A stretch of 64,000 nucleotides of DNA from Spongiibacter tropicus DSM 19543 (GCF_000420325.1 NZ_ATUS01000003.1:248001-312000); one strand, 5' to 3'. Shown: positions 42,264 through 52,791, counted from the first letter of the stretch. Translations and numbers: made by a program. The notes: a model not told the origin generated them from the sequence alone.

Positions 42264-44568
42264 CACCGATACCCATTATCCCGAGGCTAACTATCAGCCC
42301 CCTAAACGCCTCTCTGCAGTGTGGTTACTGCCTGTTGTCGCGGCGGCCATCGCACTGTGGCTACTCTATCAGAACGTTACCGAGACCGGCCTGCAGATCA
42401 CGGTGCACTTTGACGACGGCAGCGGGATTTCCGCCGGCAAAACCCCGGTGATCTATCAGGGCATTACCGTGGGCACGGTGAAACAATTGCGCCTGAACGA
42501 CAAACTGGATGGCGTCAGTGCCACGCTGGAACTGGAAACCCAGATCGAACCGCTGATTCGCAGCAACACCCAGTTCTGGCTGGTTAAACCGCAAATTTCC
42601 CTGTCCGGCGTCTCCGGGCTGGATACACTGGTAGGCGGTAACTACATCAGCTTTCAACCCGGTGACGGCCAGACCAGCCTTGAATTCACCGCGCTGCCGG
42701 AAGCACCGCCATTCACCGACAACAGTCCGGGGCTCAAGCTCAGCCTGCGCGCCGCGCAACTGGGATCACTCACCGTCGGCGCGCCGGTGTTGTACCAGCA
42801 GATTGATGTGGGCGATATCGAGGGCTACCAGTTGGTCGACGACGGCGTCGAAATCGCGCTGCGCATCGACCCACGCTATGCCCATCTGGTCAACGACCGC
42901 AGCCGTTTCTGGAATGCCAGCGGCGTGCGCATCAACGCCGGACTGCAAGGCGTGAACATCGACACCGGCTCGCTGGCCAGCGTACTCGCCGGCGGCGTCG
43001 CTTTCGACAGCCCCAAGGGCGGTAACACCGTAGAGGATGGCGAGCAGTTCAAGCTGTTTGAGAACCGTGAGCGCGCCCGAGGCGGACGTAAAATTCTGGT
43101 TCACTTCCCCGATGCCGAAGGCTTGAGTGAAGGCGCAGATGTGCGCCTGCAGGGCCTGCGTATTGGCCGTATCGAAGCGCTGCGATTTCGCAGTGGCGGC
43201 CCCAAAGAGGGCGCCGAAGCCGAGCTGCGCATCAATGCGCCGTATTTCAGTTACCTCAACGCCGACAGCGACTTCTGGTTGGTCAAACCCCAGGTTTCCA
43301 GCGCAGGCATTGAAGGCTTGGATACCTTGATTGGTGGCCCCTATATATCGGTGCGCGTCGATGGCGAACCGGGTAAGGCGGCCTCCCAATACACCGCGCT
43401 GCGCGAACCACCGGAACAGCGCATAGAAGCCCCCGGACTGCGGGTTGTGCTCAAGGCTGAAGAATTAAACTCGGTTTCGGTTGGCAGCAAGGTTTACTAC
43501 CGCAAGGTTGCCGTTGGTCAGGTCGAAACGGTGAAGCTGGTCGCCGACGGTGTCGAGATTGGCATCTTTATCCACCAGCGTTATGCCTCGCTGCTGCACC
43601 GGGAGTCACTGTTCTGGAATGCCAGTGGCATCAGCGTCAGCGGAGGGCTGAGTGGTCTGAATGTGAAAGCCGAATCCCTGGCCACCATCGTGGCGGGAGG
43701 CATCGCGTTCCACACACCCGAGGTGAAAAAGCCGCAAGCCGCCTGGGAAGGACTGACATACACCCTTCACGATGACTACGAAAGCAGCTTTGCGGATAAA
43801 GGCCGCGAAATTCGTATCTACTTTGCCAGTGGCAACAACCTGAGCAAAGGCACGGAGCTCAAGTACGAAGGCATCAAAGTGGGCGAAGTCACCGCCGTTG
43901 AGCTCGACAGCAATATGCAAGGCGTGGTCGTCAGCGCCCGCCTCGCCCCCACGGCCAAAGCACTGGCGAGACAAGGCAGTCGTTTTTGGCTGATCAAACC
44001 CGAACTGGGTCTGGTCGGCACCCGCAATATTGAAACGCTGCTGACCGGTGCCTACATCAGCGTCCTGCCGGGGAGCGGCGAGACCCAGACCAGCTTTGTC
44101 GGCCTCGAAAGGCCACCGCGCCAACCCGCGCCTGCCAAGGGCCTGAATCTGGTGCTCAGTGCTGAGCAACGCGGCTCGATAAAAGAAGGGGTCAAAGTCT
44201 ATTACCGGGATATCCCCGTAGGAGAGGTATTCGGGGTGGAGCTGTCGACAGACGCCCGCAATGCGTTGATCCACATTAATATCGAGCCGCGCTATGCGAC
44301 CCTGGTCAGGGCCAACAGCCGTTTCTGGAATGCCAGCGGAGTCTCCGTGGAATTCGGTCTGTTCAGCGGCGCGGCCGTGCGCAGCAGCTCGGTGGAGTCG
44401 CTCATTGCCGGAGGCATCGCCTTCGCCACGCCTCCGGGCAGCAGCGAGGAACAACCTCTTGCCGCCCAGGCGACATCTGGGCAGCACTATCACCTTCACA
44501 AACGTGCACGCGATGAGTGGCAGGAATGGTCGCCAACAATCCCCATCGGTGCAACCACAGCCAATTAG
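42256..44568 (+). CDS. Six-MCE-domain PqiB/LetB-like intermembrane lipid transport protein
   Basis: A 770-residue periplasmic protein anchored by one N-terminal helix (AVWLLPVVAAAIALWLLY). I count six MCE domains: about 46-135, 158-250, 277-367, 393-486, 516-606 and 629-724. They alternate between a type with FWLVKP or FWLIKP (1, 3, 5) and a type with FWNASG (2, 4, 6), so the protein looks like three tandem pairs. E. coli PqiB has three domains and LetB has seven; stacked hexameric MCE rings form a hydrophobic tunnel across the periplasm. The ring number here predicts an intermediate tunnel length. It is coupled to the two half-LetA genes. Confidence 0.93.
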   Translation: MTDTDTHYPEANYQPPKRLSAVWLLPVVAAAIALWLLYQNVTETGLQITVHFDDGSGISAGKTPVIYQGITVGTVKQLRLNDKLDGVSATLELETQIEPLIRSNTQFWLVKPQISLSGVSGLDTLVGGNYISFQPGDGQTSLEFTALPEAPPFTDNSPGLKLSLRAAQLGSLTVGAPVLYQQIDVGDIEGYQLVDDGVEIALRIDPRYAHLVNDRSRFWNASGVRINAGLQGVNIDTGSLASVLAGGVAFDSPKGGNTVEDGEQFKLFENRERARGGRKILVHFPDAEGLSEGADVRLQGLRIGRIEALRFRSGGPKEGAEAELRINAPYFSYLNADSDFWLVKPQVSSAGIEGLDTLIGGPYISVRVDGEPGKAASQYTALREPPEQRIEAPGLRVVLKAEELNSVSVGSKVYYRKVAVGQVETVKLVADGVEIGIFIHQRYASLLHRESLFWNASGISVSGGLSGLNVKAESLATIVAGGIAFHTPEVKKPQAAWEGLTYTLHDDYESSFADKGREIRIYFASGNNLSKGTELKYEGIKVGEVTAVELDSNMQGVVVSARLAPTAKALARQGSRFWLIKPELGLVGTRNIETLLTGAYISVLPGSGETQTSFVGLERPPRQPAPAKGLNLVLSAEQRGSIKEGVKVYYRDIPVGEVFGVELSTDARNALIHINIEPRYATLVRANSRFWNASGVSVEFGLFSGAAVRSSSVESLIAGGIAFATPPGSSEEQPLAAQATSGQHYHLHKRARDEWQEWSPTIPIGATTAN

Positions 44569-44626
44569 CGCAGAATAAACATAGCGTTACCAAGTTTTCA
44601 CACAGATTGATGGTAGATAAGGCTAG

Positions 44627-44656
44627 AATGACGCTCTCACTGTGGGGTGCGTCATT
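44627..44656. promoter_or_regulatory. Inverted repeat in the RND efflux promoter, candidate repressor operator
   Basis: AATGACGC (44627-44634) and GCGTCATT (44649-44656) are perfect 8-bp inverted arms with a 14-bp spacer, 22 bp centre to centre or two helical turns. It lies 53 nt before the adaptor start, in a 141-nt gap following the MCE gene. No regulator gene is adjacent. Confidence 0.5.
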
Positions 44657-44709
44657 AGAGGCCTCACAACAGCTATTGCGCTAAGCAAACCCATAAAGAG
44701 ATTGCCGTT

Positions 44710-45936
44710 TTGCAAAAACCGCCCAAACAGGCCCTCGCGGTCGTAATCATTACTGTTGTCGCGATTGTCATCGCCCTTATCCTGTTTGCCCTGCGTCCCG
44801 CTCCTCAGCAGAGCGAGATCGTGCCCCACACCTTGATTATTGATGTGGCCGTGGCCGAGAAGCAGCCGCTGACCATCAATGTTCAGAGCCAGGGCACGGT
44901 GCAGCCCCACACTGAAACGAATCTGGTCGCTGAAGTTTCGGGGCAGGTCATGCGGGTATCGCCGAACTTCGAAAACGGCGGTCTGGTGGACAAAGGGGAG
45001 ATCCTGCTGGCGATCGATGACCGCAACTACCGCGCCGAGCTTAAACGGGCAGAGGCCTCTGTCGCCACGGCACACAGCAACCTCGTACAGGAAAAAGGCC
45101 GCGCCGCCGTCGCCAAGGAAGATCTGCGAAAGTACCCCCGTAAGCATGTCAGCGAAGAAGCGAAAGCGCTGTCTCTTCGCCTGCCCCAGCTAAATGAAGC
45201 CAAGGCCCGACTGAACTCGGCGCTGGCCGATCGCCGACAGGCAGGTATCAATCTGGCTCGCACGCAAATCCGGGCGCCCTACCACGGCATGATCAAAGCA
45301 AGACAGGTCGACCTGGGGCAATTCGTCAGCGCCGGCTCCGTTATCGGCCAGATGTTCTCAGTCAATACTGCCGAGGTGCGCCTGCCTATTCCCACAGATC
45401 GCCTGCCCTATCTGGAGCTGCCCGGCACCCACGACGGTGACGTACAGCCTCGGGTCGTGCTGGAGGACGATGTGGGGAACCGCTGGCCGGCACGCATTGT
45501 GCGCAGCGAGGGTGTGCTGGATGAGCGCAGCCGCGTGTTGTTCGTGGTCGCCGCGGTGGAAGACCCCTACCGCTTGAACAGTGAGGGCGAAGTGCTGCGC
45601 AACGGCACCTTCGTAAAAGCCAATATCGAAGGCCGCGAAATCCCGGATCTGGTTCCCGTCCCCCGCCACATTCTTCGCACCGGCAATCAACTCTGGGTAG
45701 TGGATGAAAATGAGCGCCTGCGCAACCGCGATATCAAAGCGCTGCGTACGGAAGGCAAAATGGTCTACGTCTATGAAGGTCTCGAAAACGGCGATCGCAT
45801 CTGCCTGTCATCGGTGCCAAACGCCATCAGTGGCACGTTGGTGAAAGTGAATACCGAAGTGTCCACCCGCGAATTGCTGGACGGCAGCCGTCCGGACGGT
45901 CTCAGCGCACTGGCCGAGGAGTCTGAAGCGCGATGA
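44710..45936 (+). CDS. RND efflux periplasmic adaptor (membrane fusion protein)
   Basis: A 408-residue HlyD/AcrA-type adaptor. The start codon is TTG at 44710. An N-terminal membrane helix (ALAVVIITVVAIVIALILFAL) has no lipobox, so it is a helix-anchored type. The lipoyl half-motif LVAEVSGQVMRVSPNFENGGLVDKGEILLAIDDRNY is near residue 70-105, a coiled-coil hairpin runs from about 105 to 180, and the second half-motif ARTQIRAPYHGMIKARQVDLGQFV follows. It connects the pump to an outer-membrane channel, which is not encoded in the window. Its stop overlaps the pump start. Confidence 0.93.
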   Translation: MQKPPKQALAVVIITVVAIVIALILFALRPAPQQSEIVPHTLIIDVAVAEKQPLTINVQSQGTVQPHTETNLVAEVSGQVMRVSPNFENGGLVDKGEILLAIDDRNYRAELKRAEASVATAHSNLVQEKGRAAVAKEDLRKYPRKHVSEEAKALSLRLPQLNEAKARLNSALADRRQAGINLARTQIRAPYHGMIKARQVDLGQFVSAGSVIGQMFSVNTAEVRLPIPTDRLPYLELPGTHDGDVQPRVVLEDDVGNRWPARIVRSEGVLDERSRVLFVVAAVEDPYRLNSEGEVLRNGTFVKANIEGREIPDLVPVPRHILRTGNQLWVVDENERLRNRDIKALRTEGKMVYVYEGLENGDRICLSSVPNAISGTLVKVNTEVSTRELLDGSRPDGLSALAEESEAR

Positions 45937-48900
45937 GCCAGGAAGAAATCATCGACACGAACAAAGGGATTATCCCCTGGTTTGCCCGCAACAGCGTCGC
46001 CGCCAACCTGTTAATGGTGGTGATTCTCTTTGTCGGTATCGGCTCAGCGCTGGCCATACAGCGCACCCTGCAACCCGAGTTCGAAATCAACATTATCACC
46101 ATCACTGTCCCCTATCCCGGCGCGACGCCGGAGGAAGTGGAAGACGGTGTGGTACTCAAGATCGAAGAAGCGCTGCAGGACGTCGAAGCGATTGAAGATT
46201 TTGAGTCTACCTCAGATGAGTCCCTGGCCACGATCAAGCTGGATATCTACAAGGACTACGACATCCTCGCCGTGATGGACGAAGTCAAAAGTGCGGTAGA
46301 CGGTATTGTCAGCTTCCCTGAGCAGGCTGAGCGCCCTGTCATTAAACGCATGGAGATCCAGAATCACACCGTTAACGTCGAGCTGTATGGCGACCTTGAC
46401 GAGCGCAGCCTGAAAGCCCTCGCCGAGCAGGTGAAGCTGGAGATGCTGCAGGACCCGGATATCGCCTATGTACAAATTAACGGTGCCCGGGATTTTGAAA
46501 TCAGCATAGAAATTCCCGAGCACCGGCTGCTGGAATACGGCCTGACACTCAACGATGTCGCCGACGCCATTCGCGCCTCGTCGCGGGACCTGCCCGGCGG
46601 CACCATCAAAACCAACAATGGCAATATCTCCCTGCGCACGCAGGGGCAGGCGCGTCGGCAGCACGAGTTCGAGCGACTGGTGCTGCGCAGCTTCCCCGAC
46701 GGCACCCGCGTAACGCTTGGCGATATCGCCAATATTAACGACGGCTTCGAGGAAGTGGATGGCTTTGCCTATTTCGACGGCAAACCCAGCCTGGGCCTGC
46801 AAGTGTTCTCAGTGGGCAGTCAGGACCTGATTCAGGTTGCCGATGCCGTGTCCCGCTATGTAGAGAACAAGCGCCCCACACTGCCTGAAGGTGTACAGAT
46901 GTCGCAGTTCGCCGACATCAGTTACTACCTGAAAGGCCGTATGAACATGATGATCGACAACCTCGGCATGGGTGCGCTGCTGGTGTTCGTCGTGCTGAGC
47001 CTGTTCCTGAACATCAAGCTCGCATTCTGGGTGATGGTGGGGCTGCCCATCTGCTTTCTGGGCACCTTTGCCCTGATGCCGATTGTCGATATCAGCCTGA
47101 ACATGCTCAGCCTGTTCGGTTTTATTCTGGTGCTCGGGATCGTGGTCGACGACGCCATTATCATCGGTGAAAGCGCCTATGCTGAAGCCGAGGAGCGCGG
47201 GCACTCACTCGATACTGTGATCCGGGGCGCCCTGAAAGTAGCCACCCCCGCCACCTTTGGCGTGCTGACCACCATTGTGGCCTTTGCCCCCACCCTGTTC
47301 GCTACCGGCGTTTTCGCCACCTTCCCGGAAGCGGTTGGCTGGGTCGTCATTCTCTGTCTGACGTTCTCATTGATCGAATCCAAATGGATTCTGCCAGCGC
47401 ATCTCGCCCACAGTAAGCCGGGCACCGGACCGGTATGGCAGAAACTCGACCGCATTCCGGCAAAAACCAATGAATTGCTGACGCGCTTTGTAGAAGGCCT
47501 GTATCGCCCCTTTATCGAAAAAGCGATCCGGCAGCGCTACATTACGGCGGCTAGCTTTCTCGCCATGCTGATTATCACCGTTGGTCTGGTGGCTGGCGGC
47601 GTTGTCCGTTTTGTGATGATTCCTGAAGTCCCGGGCGACTTCGTTCAGGCCAGCCTGGAAATGGTCGAGGGCACGCCGGAAGCGGAAACCCGGCGCGCCT
47701 TTGAGCATATGGACGAAAGCCTGCGCATCGTTGATGAGGCCTACGCGGCCGAACACGAGGGCGATGAAAACCGTCGACTGGTCAGCCATGTCGCTGCATT
47801 CGGCAACGGCGGCCGCCACGTGACCTTTATGGCCGAACTCACCAAAAACGAAATGCGCGACATCGACGGGGCCGAAATTGCCCGGCGCTGGCGCGAGCAG
47901 ATCGGTGAAATTCCCGGCGCCAAAATTCTCGCGGTCAGTATCGCCGACCAGCAGATGGGCGCCGCGATTTCACTGAAACTGAGCAGCAGCCATGCGGAAG
48001 ATCTTGCGGCCGCGGCAAGTGAAGTGGAAAACGCCCTGCGCCAGTACGACGGCGTTTACGACATCCGCAACGGGGCCAGTGCGCTGCGAGACGAGATCGT
48101 CCTGCAAATCAAACCGGAAGCCGAAACCTTGGGCCTGAGCGCCGCGGCGCTGGGACAGCAGGTGCGCAATGCTTTCTACGGGGCAGAGGCCCAGCGAGTG
48201 CAGCGCGGCAATGACGAAGTGAAAGTAATGGTGCGCTTCCCTCGCGAGGAACGCTCTGCCATTTCCGACCTGCAGAACATGTATATCCGCTCAAACGATG
48301 GCGCCTTCGTGCCACTGAGCAGCGTCGCCAAGCTGAGCATCGAACCCGCCTACACCAGCATGACCCGTATTGACGGCGAGCGCTCTATTACTGTCAGCGC
48401 GCAGGCCGACAAGGCGAGGGTTGAACCCAATAAAGTCACTTCAGCCATTCTCACCACGCTGCTGCCGGAAATGCAGAAACGCTATCCGGGGCTGGATATC
48501 AAACTCAGCGGGGAAAGCGAGGAAACCATCACGCTGATGAACAGCCTGATGGTTGGCTTTGCACTGGCATTGTTCGGCATCTATGCGCTCCTGGCGGTGC
48601 CGCTGCGCTCGTATATGCAGCCCCTGATTATTATGGGGGTGATTCCCTTTGGCATTATCGGCGCCGTGTTTGGCCATATTGTGACTGACCTGGCGTTCAG
48701 CATGCTGTCGTTCTTCGGCGTTATCGCCCTGTCCGGGGTGGTGGTCAATGACAGTCTGATTATGGTCGACTTCGTCAATGCGGCGGTGAAACGCGGCACG
48801 CCGATTATGCAAGCAGTGGTCGATGCGGGCTGCAAACGCTTCCGGGCCATTCTGTTAACGTCGCTGACCACCTTCTTCGGTCTGCTGCCGATGTTGATGG

Positions 48901-49133
48901 AAGACAGCCTTCAGGCGCAGTTTGTTATTCCGATGGCGGTATCACTCGGCTTCGGTATTATCTTCGCCACGGTCATCACCCTGGTGCTGATTCCCTGTAT
49001 GTACATTGTGCTGGAAGACTTCCATGCCCTGATCGGCAAAGGCAGAGATCTGGAGGCGAGTCATACGCCGGACGGTAAGCCTGAGGACGAGGAGCAACAG
49101 CAGGCCCACGCCCTGCCCGCTAACCCATCCTGA
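45933..49133 (+). CDS. RND-family efflux pump permease (AcrB/HAE-like)
   Basis: A 1066-residue inner-membrane pump with the two-fold RND architecture: a first helix (NSVAANLLMVVILFVGIGSAL), large porter loops in each half, and helix clusters around 330-530 and 860-1030. The proton-relay Asp pair is retained in LGIVVDDAIIIGESA. It belongs to the AcrB-like branch often encoded with a single adaptor and no outer-membrane gene. Likely substrates are hydrophobic or envelope-derived compounds; no specific one can be named. It overlaps the adaptor by 4 nt. Confidence 0.95.
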   Translation: MSQEEIIDTNKGIIPWFARNSVAANLLMVVILFVGIGSALAIQRTLQPEFEINIITITVPYPGATPEEVEDGVVLKIEEALQDVEAIEDFESTSDESLATIKLDIYKDYDILAVMDEVKSAVDGIVSFPEQAERPVIKRMEIQNHTVNVELYGDLDERSLKALAEQVKLEMLQDPDIAYVQINGARDFEISIEIPEHRLLEYGLTLNDVADAIRASSRDLPGGTIKTNNGNISLRTQGQARRQHEFERLVLRSFPDGTRVTLGDIANINDGFEEVDGFAYFDGKPSLGLQVFSVGSQDLIQVADAVSRYVENKRPTLPEGVQMSQFADISYYLKGRMNMMIDNLGMGALLVFVVLSLFLNIKLAFWVMVGLPICFLGTFALMPIVDISLNMLSLFGFILVLGIVVDDAIIIGESAYAEAEERGHSLDTVIRGALKVATPATFGVLTTIVAFAPTLFATGVFATFPEAVGWVVILCLTFSLIESKWILPAHLAHSKPGTGPVWQKLDRIPAKTNELLTRFVEGLYRPFIEKAIRQRYITAASFLAMLIITVGLVAGGVVRFVMIPEVPGDFVQASLEMVEGTPEAETRRAFEHMDESLRIVDEAYAAEHEGDENRRLVSHVAAFGNGGRHVTFMAELTKNEMRDIDGAEIARRWREQIGEIPGAKILAVSIADQQMGAAISLKLSSSHAEDLAAAASEVENALRQYDGVYDIRNGASALRDEIVLQIKPEAETLGLSAAALGQQVRNAFYGAEAQRVQRGNDEVKVMVRFPREERSAISDLQNMYIRSNDGAFVPLSSVAKLSIEPAYTSMTRIDGERSITVSAQADKARVEPNKVTSAILTTLLPEMQKRYPGLDIKLSGESEETITLMNSLMVGFALALFGIYALLAVPLRSYMQPLIIMGVIPFGIIGAVFGHIVTDLAFSMLSFFGVIALSGVVVNDSLIMVDFVNAAVKRGTPIMQAVVDAGCKRFRAILLTSLTTFFGLLPMLMEDSLQAQFVIPMAVSLGFGIIFATVITLVLIPCMYIVLEDFHALIGKGRDLEASHTPDGKPEDEEQQQAHALPANPS

Positions 49134-49200
49134 TGACAATCTCAGTGGCAGCGCGGTCAACACCGCGCTACCCTACGCTTTTTTCCCGAGCCCCGAGACC

Positions 49201-49518
49201 ATGAACTTCAAACGTATTTCCATCGACGAAGCCCAGCAATTGCTGACAGAGGGCGCACAGCTGGCCGATATTCGCGACGAGCAGTCCTACCAGTTGGGTC
49301 ATATCGAAGGTGCCAGCCATCTTCGCAATGACAATCTCCAGGCGTTTATCGAGGCCGCCGATCCCGACCAGGCTCTGATTATCTATTGCTACCACGGCAA
49401 CAGCAGTCAAAGCGCAGCGCAGTTTTTTGTCGAGAAAGACTTCACCGAGGTTTACAGCATGGACGGCGGCTTTGAGGCCTGGCGCCAGCACTATCCGCAA
49501 GTCAGCGGGACCGAGTAA
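49201..49518 (+). CDS. glpE: Thiosulfate sulfurtransferase GlpE (single rhodanese domain)
   Basis: A 105-residue rhodanese with the active-site Cys63 in IYCYHGNSSQS, which matches the GlpE-type loop, and LADIRDEQSYQLGHIEGASHL upstream. It transfers sulfane sulfur from thiosulfate to cyanide or thiols. It stands alone, 67 nt after the RND pump, convergent with sppA across a hairpin. Confidence 0.94.
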   Translation: MNFKRISIDEAQQLLTEGAQLADIRDEQSYQLGHIEGASHLRNDNLQAFIEAADPDQALIIYCYHGNSSQSAAQFFVEKDFTEVYSMDGGFEAWRQHYPQVSGTE

Positions 49519-49575
49519 GTCTCAACCCCACTTCAAGAAAATCCATGTGATAAGCGGGCGCATTCGGCAGTAAGA

Positions 49576-49599
49576 ACGATGGGGCGATTGCCCCATCGT
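49576..49599. terminator. Bidirectional hairpin between glpE and sppA
   Basis: ACGATGGGGC (49576-49585) and GCCCCATCGT (49590-49599) form a perfect 10-bp stem with a GATT loop between convergent genes. A U-tract is poor on both strands. Confidence 0.6.
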
Positions 49600-49601
49600 G
49601 G

Positions 49602-51416
49602 TCAGGGCGCTGCGCAGAGCAGGCATTGCGCGTAGACACCGCGCGGATCGTTGAGCACCGGCATCGCCTTCACACTGGGCAGCCACTGCTGCAGCAACGT
49701 CGATACAGAAGCGGGCAGCCACTGACTGCTGACAACGCCGGCCTCCATAATCCAACGCAGCAACTCTTCCTCTGGACTCAGGGGCAAGCGAAGCACGCGG
49801 TGGCTGTCATCAGACAAACCCGCCAACTGTGCAGCCGAGGTGATCGCGCCATCCAAGCCGCCAAGGCGATCGACCAGCCCCAGTTCGTGGGCATCCATAC
49901 CGCTCCAGACCCGGCCCTCCGCGATAGGCTTCACCTGCTCAGGTAACTTGCCGCGCCCTTCCGCCACCACGTTGATGAAACGCTGATAACCGTGTTCAAT
50001 GCCGCGCTGAATGGCTCGGGCGACAATCGGGTCGAGAGGCCGGTCGACACGCAGTTTGCCCGCTACCGCAGTCGTGCCGATTCCGTCAGTGTGAACACCC
50101 AGGTCTTCCAGCAGTCTCTCTGCCGTGGGGAAAGCACCGAAAATGCCGATCGACCCGGTCAGGGTAGCCGGACTGGCCCAGATTTCATCGGCCCCCGCCG
50201 CAATCCAATAGCCACCGGATGCCGCCATGCTGCTCATCGACACCACCAGCGGCTTACCGGCCTGTTGCAGGGCTTCCAGCTCCGCGCGAATCACTTCCGA
50301 TGCAAATGCGGAACCGCCGCCACTGTCGACACGCAGTACCAAGGCTTTCAGCTTATTATCCAGACGTGCCTGACGCACCAGTCTTGCCAGACTGTCGCCG
50401 CCGATGGTTCCCGGCGGCTGATCGCCATCAACAATATTCCCACTGGCGATAATGACGCCCACACCGGCATCATTATTCGGCAGGTTCACCGCACGTTTGA
50501 AGCGCAGATAGTTGCGGTAGTAAACCTGATTGAAGTAACCGTCTTCGTCCCAGCCAACCTGCTCCGCCATCATATTGCTCAGCGTGGGGCGGCTGACAAT
50601 GCCATCCACCAGACCATAATCCAGCGCGGCCTGCGCGGCGTCGCCACCGCTGCCCGCCAGCACGCGGTCGATATTATTGACGTAATAATCAAAGTCGTTA
50701 ACGGTGATATTGCGCGCCGCCACAATGCGGTCGCGATACAGATCCCACAGCGGCTCCAGCCAACCGCGGTTGGCCTCGCGGGCCTCCTCCGACATATCGT
50801 TGCGCAGCAGCGGTTCAACAGCCGACTTGTAGCTGCCGACCTTGAATACGTGCATCGTCACTTTCAGCTTTTCCAAGGCATCACGCAGGTAGTTGCGCAC
50901 CACGGAAAAGCCTTCAATCGAGACACCGCCCATATTGTGGACCAGCACGCGGTCGGCATTCGCCGCCAGCAGATAGCTGTCCTGATCGTAGCTGCCGGAC
51001 ATGGCGACAATCTCTTTGCCTGATTCGCGAAAACGTTGCAACGCCTCACCGAGCTCCAGTCCCTTGGCCATCCCGATATGCTGTAGATCGTCCAGCAGCA
51101 ACAGCATGACCTTGATGCTGCTGTCTTCCCTTGCGTAATCCACCGCATCAATCAGGTCCTGCAACAGGGTCTCCTGGGGGCGGCCATCTGCGCTGAGTTG
51201 CGTCAGTGCATCAACCGCGGTGTATTCCTCGACCACGTTTCCTTCGGGCATCAGCACCAGCGCGCCGCCGCCGGGAACATCGATGCGAAAAGCGTTGTAC
51301 AGACTGAACAGCATGAAGCCGAAAAAGAACAGAAACAGCAGGTTCACGATCCAGCGACGCATCGCATCGATCACCGCCAACATGCGGGAAAAGAAACCGC
51401 GGTTTTTCTGACTCAT
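49602..51416 (-). CDS. sppA: Signal peptide peptidase SppA (67K type)
   Basis: A 604-residue membrane-anchored serine protease that digests cleaved signal peptides. One N-terminal membrane helix (IVNLLFLFFFGFMLFSLY) precedes two ClpP-like repeats. The catalytic Lys197 is in VGSYKSAVEPLLR and the nucleophile Ser400 in SMAASGGYWIAAGADEIWA, matching Lys209/Ser409 of E. coli SppA. Length and order are typical of the long form. DUF2069 and wrbA genes lie upstream on the same strand with short gaps. Confidence 0.95.
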   Translation of the reverse strand: MSQKNRGFFSRMLAVIDAMRRWIVNLLFLFFFGFMLFSLYNAFRIDVPGGGALVLMPEGNVVEEYTAVDALTQLSADGRPQETLLQDLIDAVDYAREDSSIKVMLLLLDDLQHIGMAKGLELGEALQRFRESGKEIVAMSGSYDQDSYLLAANADRVLVHNMGGVSIEGFSVVRNYLRDALEKLKVTMHVFKVGSYKSAVEPLLRNDMSEEAREANRGWLEPLWDLYRDRIVAARNITVNDFDYYVNNIDRVLAGSGGDAAQAALDYGLVDGIVSRPTLSNMMAEQVGWDEDGYFNQVYYRNYLRFKRAVNLPNNDAGVGVIIASGNIVDGDQPPGTIGGDSLARLVRQARLDNKLKALVLRVDSGGGSAFASEVIRAELEALQQAGKPLVVSMSSMAASGGYWIAAGADEIWASPATLTGSIGIFGAFPTAERLLEDLGVHTDGIGTTAVAGKLRVDRPLDPIVARAIQRGIEHGYQRFINVVAEGRGKLPEQVKPIAEGRVWSGMDAHELGLVDRLGGLDGAITSAAQLAGLSDDSHRVLRLPLSPEEELLRWIMEAGVVSSQWLPASVSTLLQQWLPSVKAMPVLNDPRGVYAQCLLCAAP

Positions 51417-51428
51417 ACCTACTCCTGT

Positions 51429-51809
51429 TTACGCGGCATCCTGGCCGTGACTGCGTTGCGCTTGAGCGTGCCAGCGAATAAACGCCATAGTGCTGCAAAA
51501 CAGCAGTACCACCAGCGCCAGCTCAATGTAGTTAAACCATATGGCAAAGGGCGACATGGCTTCTGTTACCGCCATTGCAAAATACAACAGGCTGAGAAAA
51601 CACAGCCAGGCCAGGCCCTTCAATTGCTCGCGGAATACCGCGCTGATGAACAGCAGCATGGGCAGTTCACGTACCACCCAGATGGTAATACTGGGCTGAC
51701 GCCCTTCCTGCACCCAAACCCAGGTGCTGAGGGTAAGGGAAATCAACAACCCCACATACACTACTTTCATCACAGCGCCACTGATTGCGGCGCGCTGTTG
51801 AACAGACAT
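51429..51809 (-). CDS. DUF2069 inner-membrane protein
   Basis: A 126-residue membrane protein with four hydrophobic segments and the family features TWVWVQEGRQPSITIWVVRELPMLLF and FAMAVTEAMS. Function unknown. It is conserved beside wrbA in gammaproteobacteria, and here it sits 10 nt after wrbA and 12 nt before sppA. Confidence 0.87.
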   Translation of the reverse strand: MSVQQRAAISGAVMKVVYVGLLISLTLSTWVWVQEGRQPSITIWVVRELPMLLFISAVFREQLKGLAWLCFLSLLYFAMAVTEAMSPFAIWFNYIELALVVLLFCSTMAFIRWHAQAQRSHGQDAA

Positions 51810-51819
51810 ATCGACTTCC

Positions 51820-52437
<618 letters not shown>

Positions 52438-52791
52438 TCAATCGATCAGTTCAAGAGCATTTTCCGGCGGGCGGCCCAGTACAGCTCGATCGCCGCGAAC
52501 CACGATCGGGCGCTCAATCAACTTCGGCGCGTCGACCATTGCCTGAATCAACGCCGCCTCACTCAGCGACTCATCTGCCAGCCCCCGCTCCTTGTATTCT
52601 GCCTCGCCCTTGCGCAACAATTGCCGCGCTGAGATGCCGAGCTTGCTCAACAGGCCGCGCAGAGTCTCGGCGTCGGGGCTGTTTTCAAGATACAGCACAA
52701 TCTCCGGCGCAATGCCGCGCTCTTCCAACAACTGCAGCGTTTGACGCGACTTGGAACAGCGGGGATTGTGGTAGAGGGTGTAAACAGACAT
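52438..52791 (-). CDS. arsC: Glutaredoxin-dependent arsenate reductase ArsC
   Basis: A thioredoxin-fold arsenate reductase of 117 residues. The catalytic Cys lies in LYHNPRCSKSRQTLQLL, and the Arg triad is represented by RQLLRKGE, RPIVVRGD and ALGRPPE-type residues at the C-terminus, so it is the ArsC and not the Spx/YffB subtype. No arsR or arsB is nearby; it heads a constitutive-looking run with wrbA and sppA, as in many pseudomonads. Confidence 0.9.
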   Translation of the reverse strand: MSVYTLYHNPRCSKSRQTLQLLEERGIAPEIVLYLENSPDAETLRGLLSKLGISARQLLRKGEAEYKERGLADESLSEAALIQAMVDAPKLIERPIVVRGDRAVLGRPPENALELID

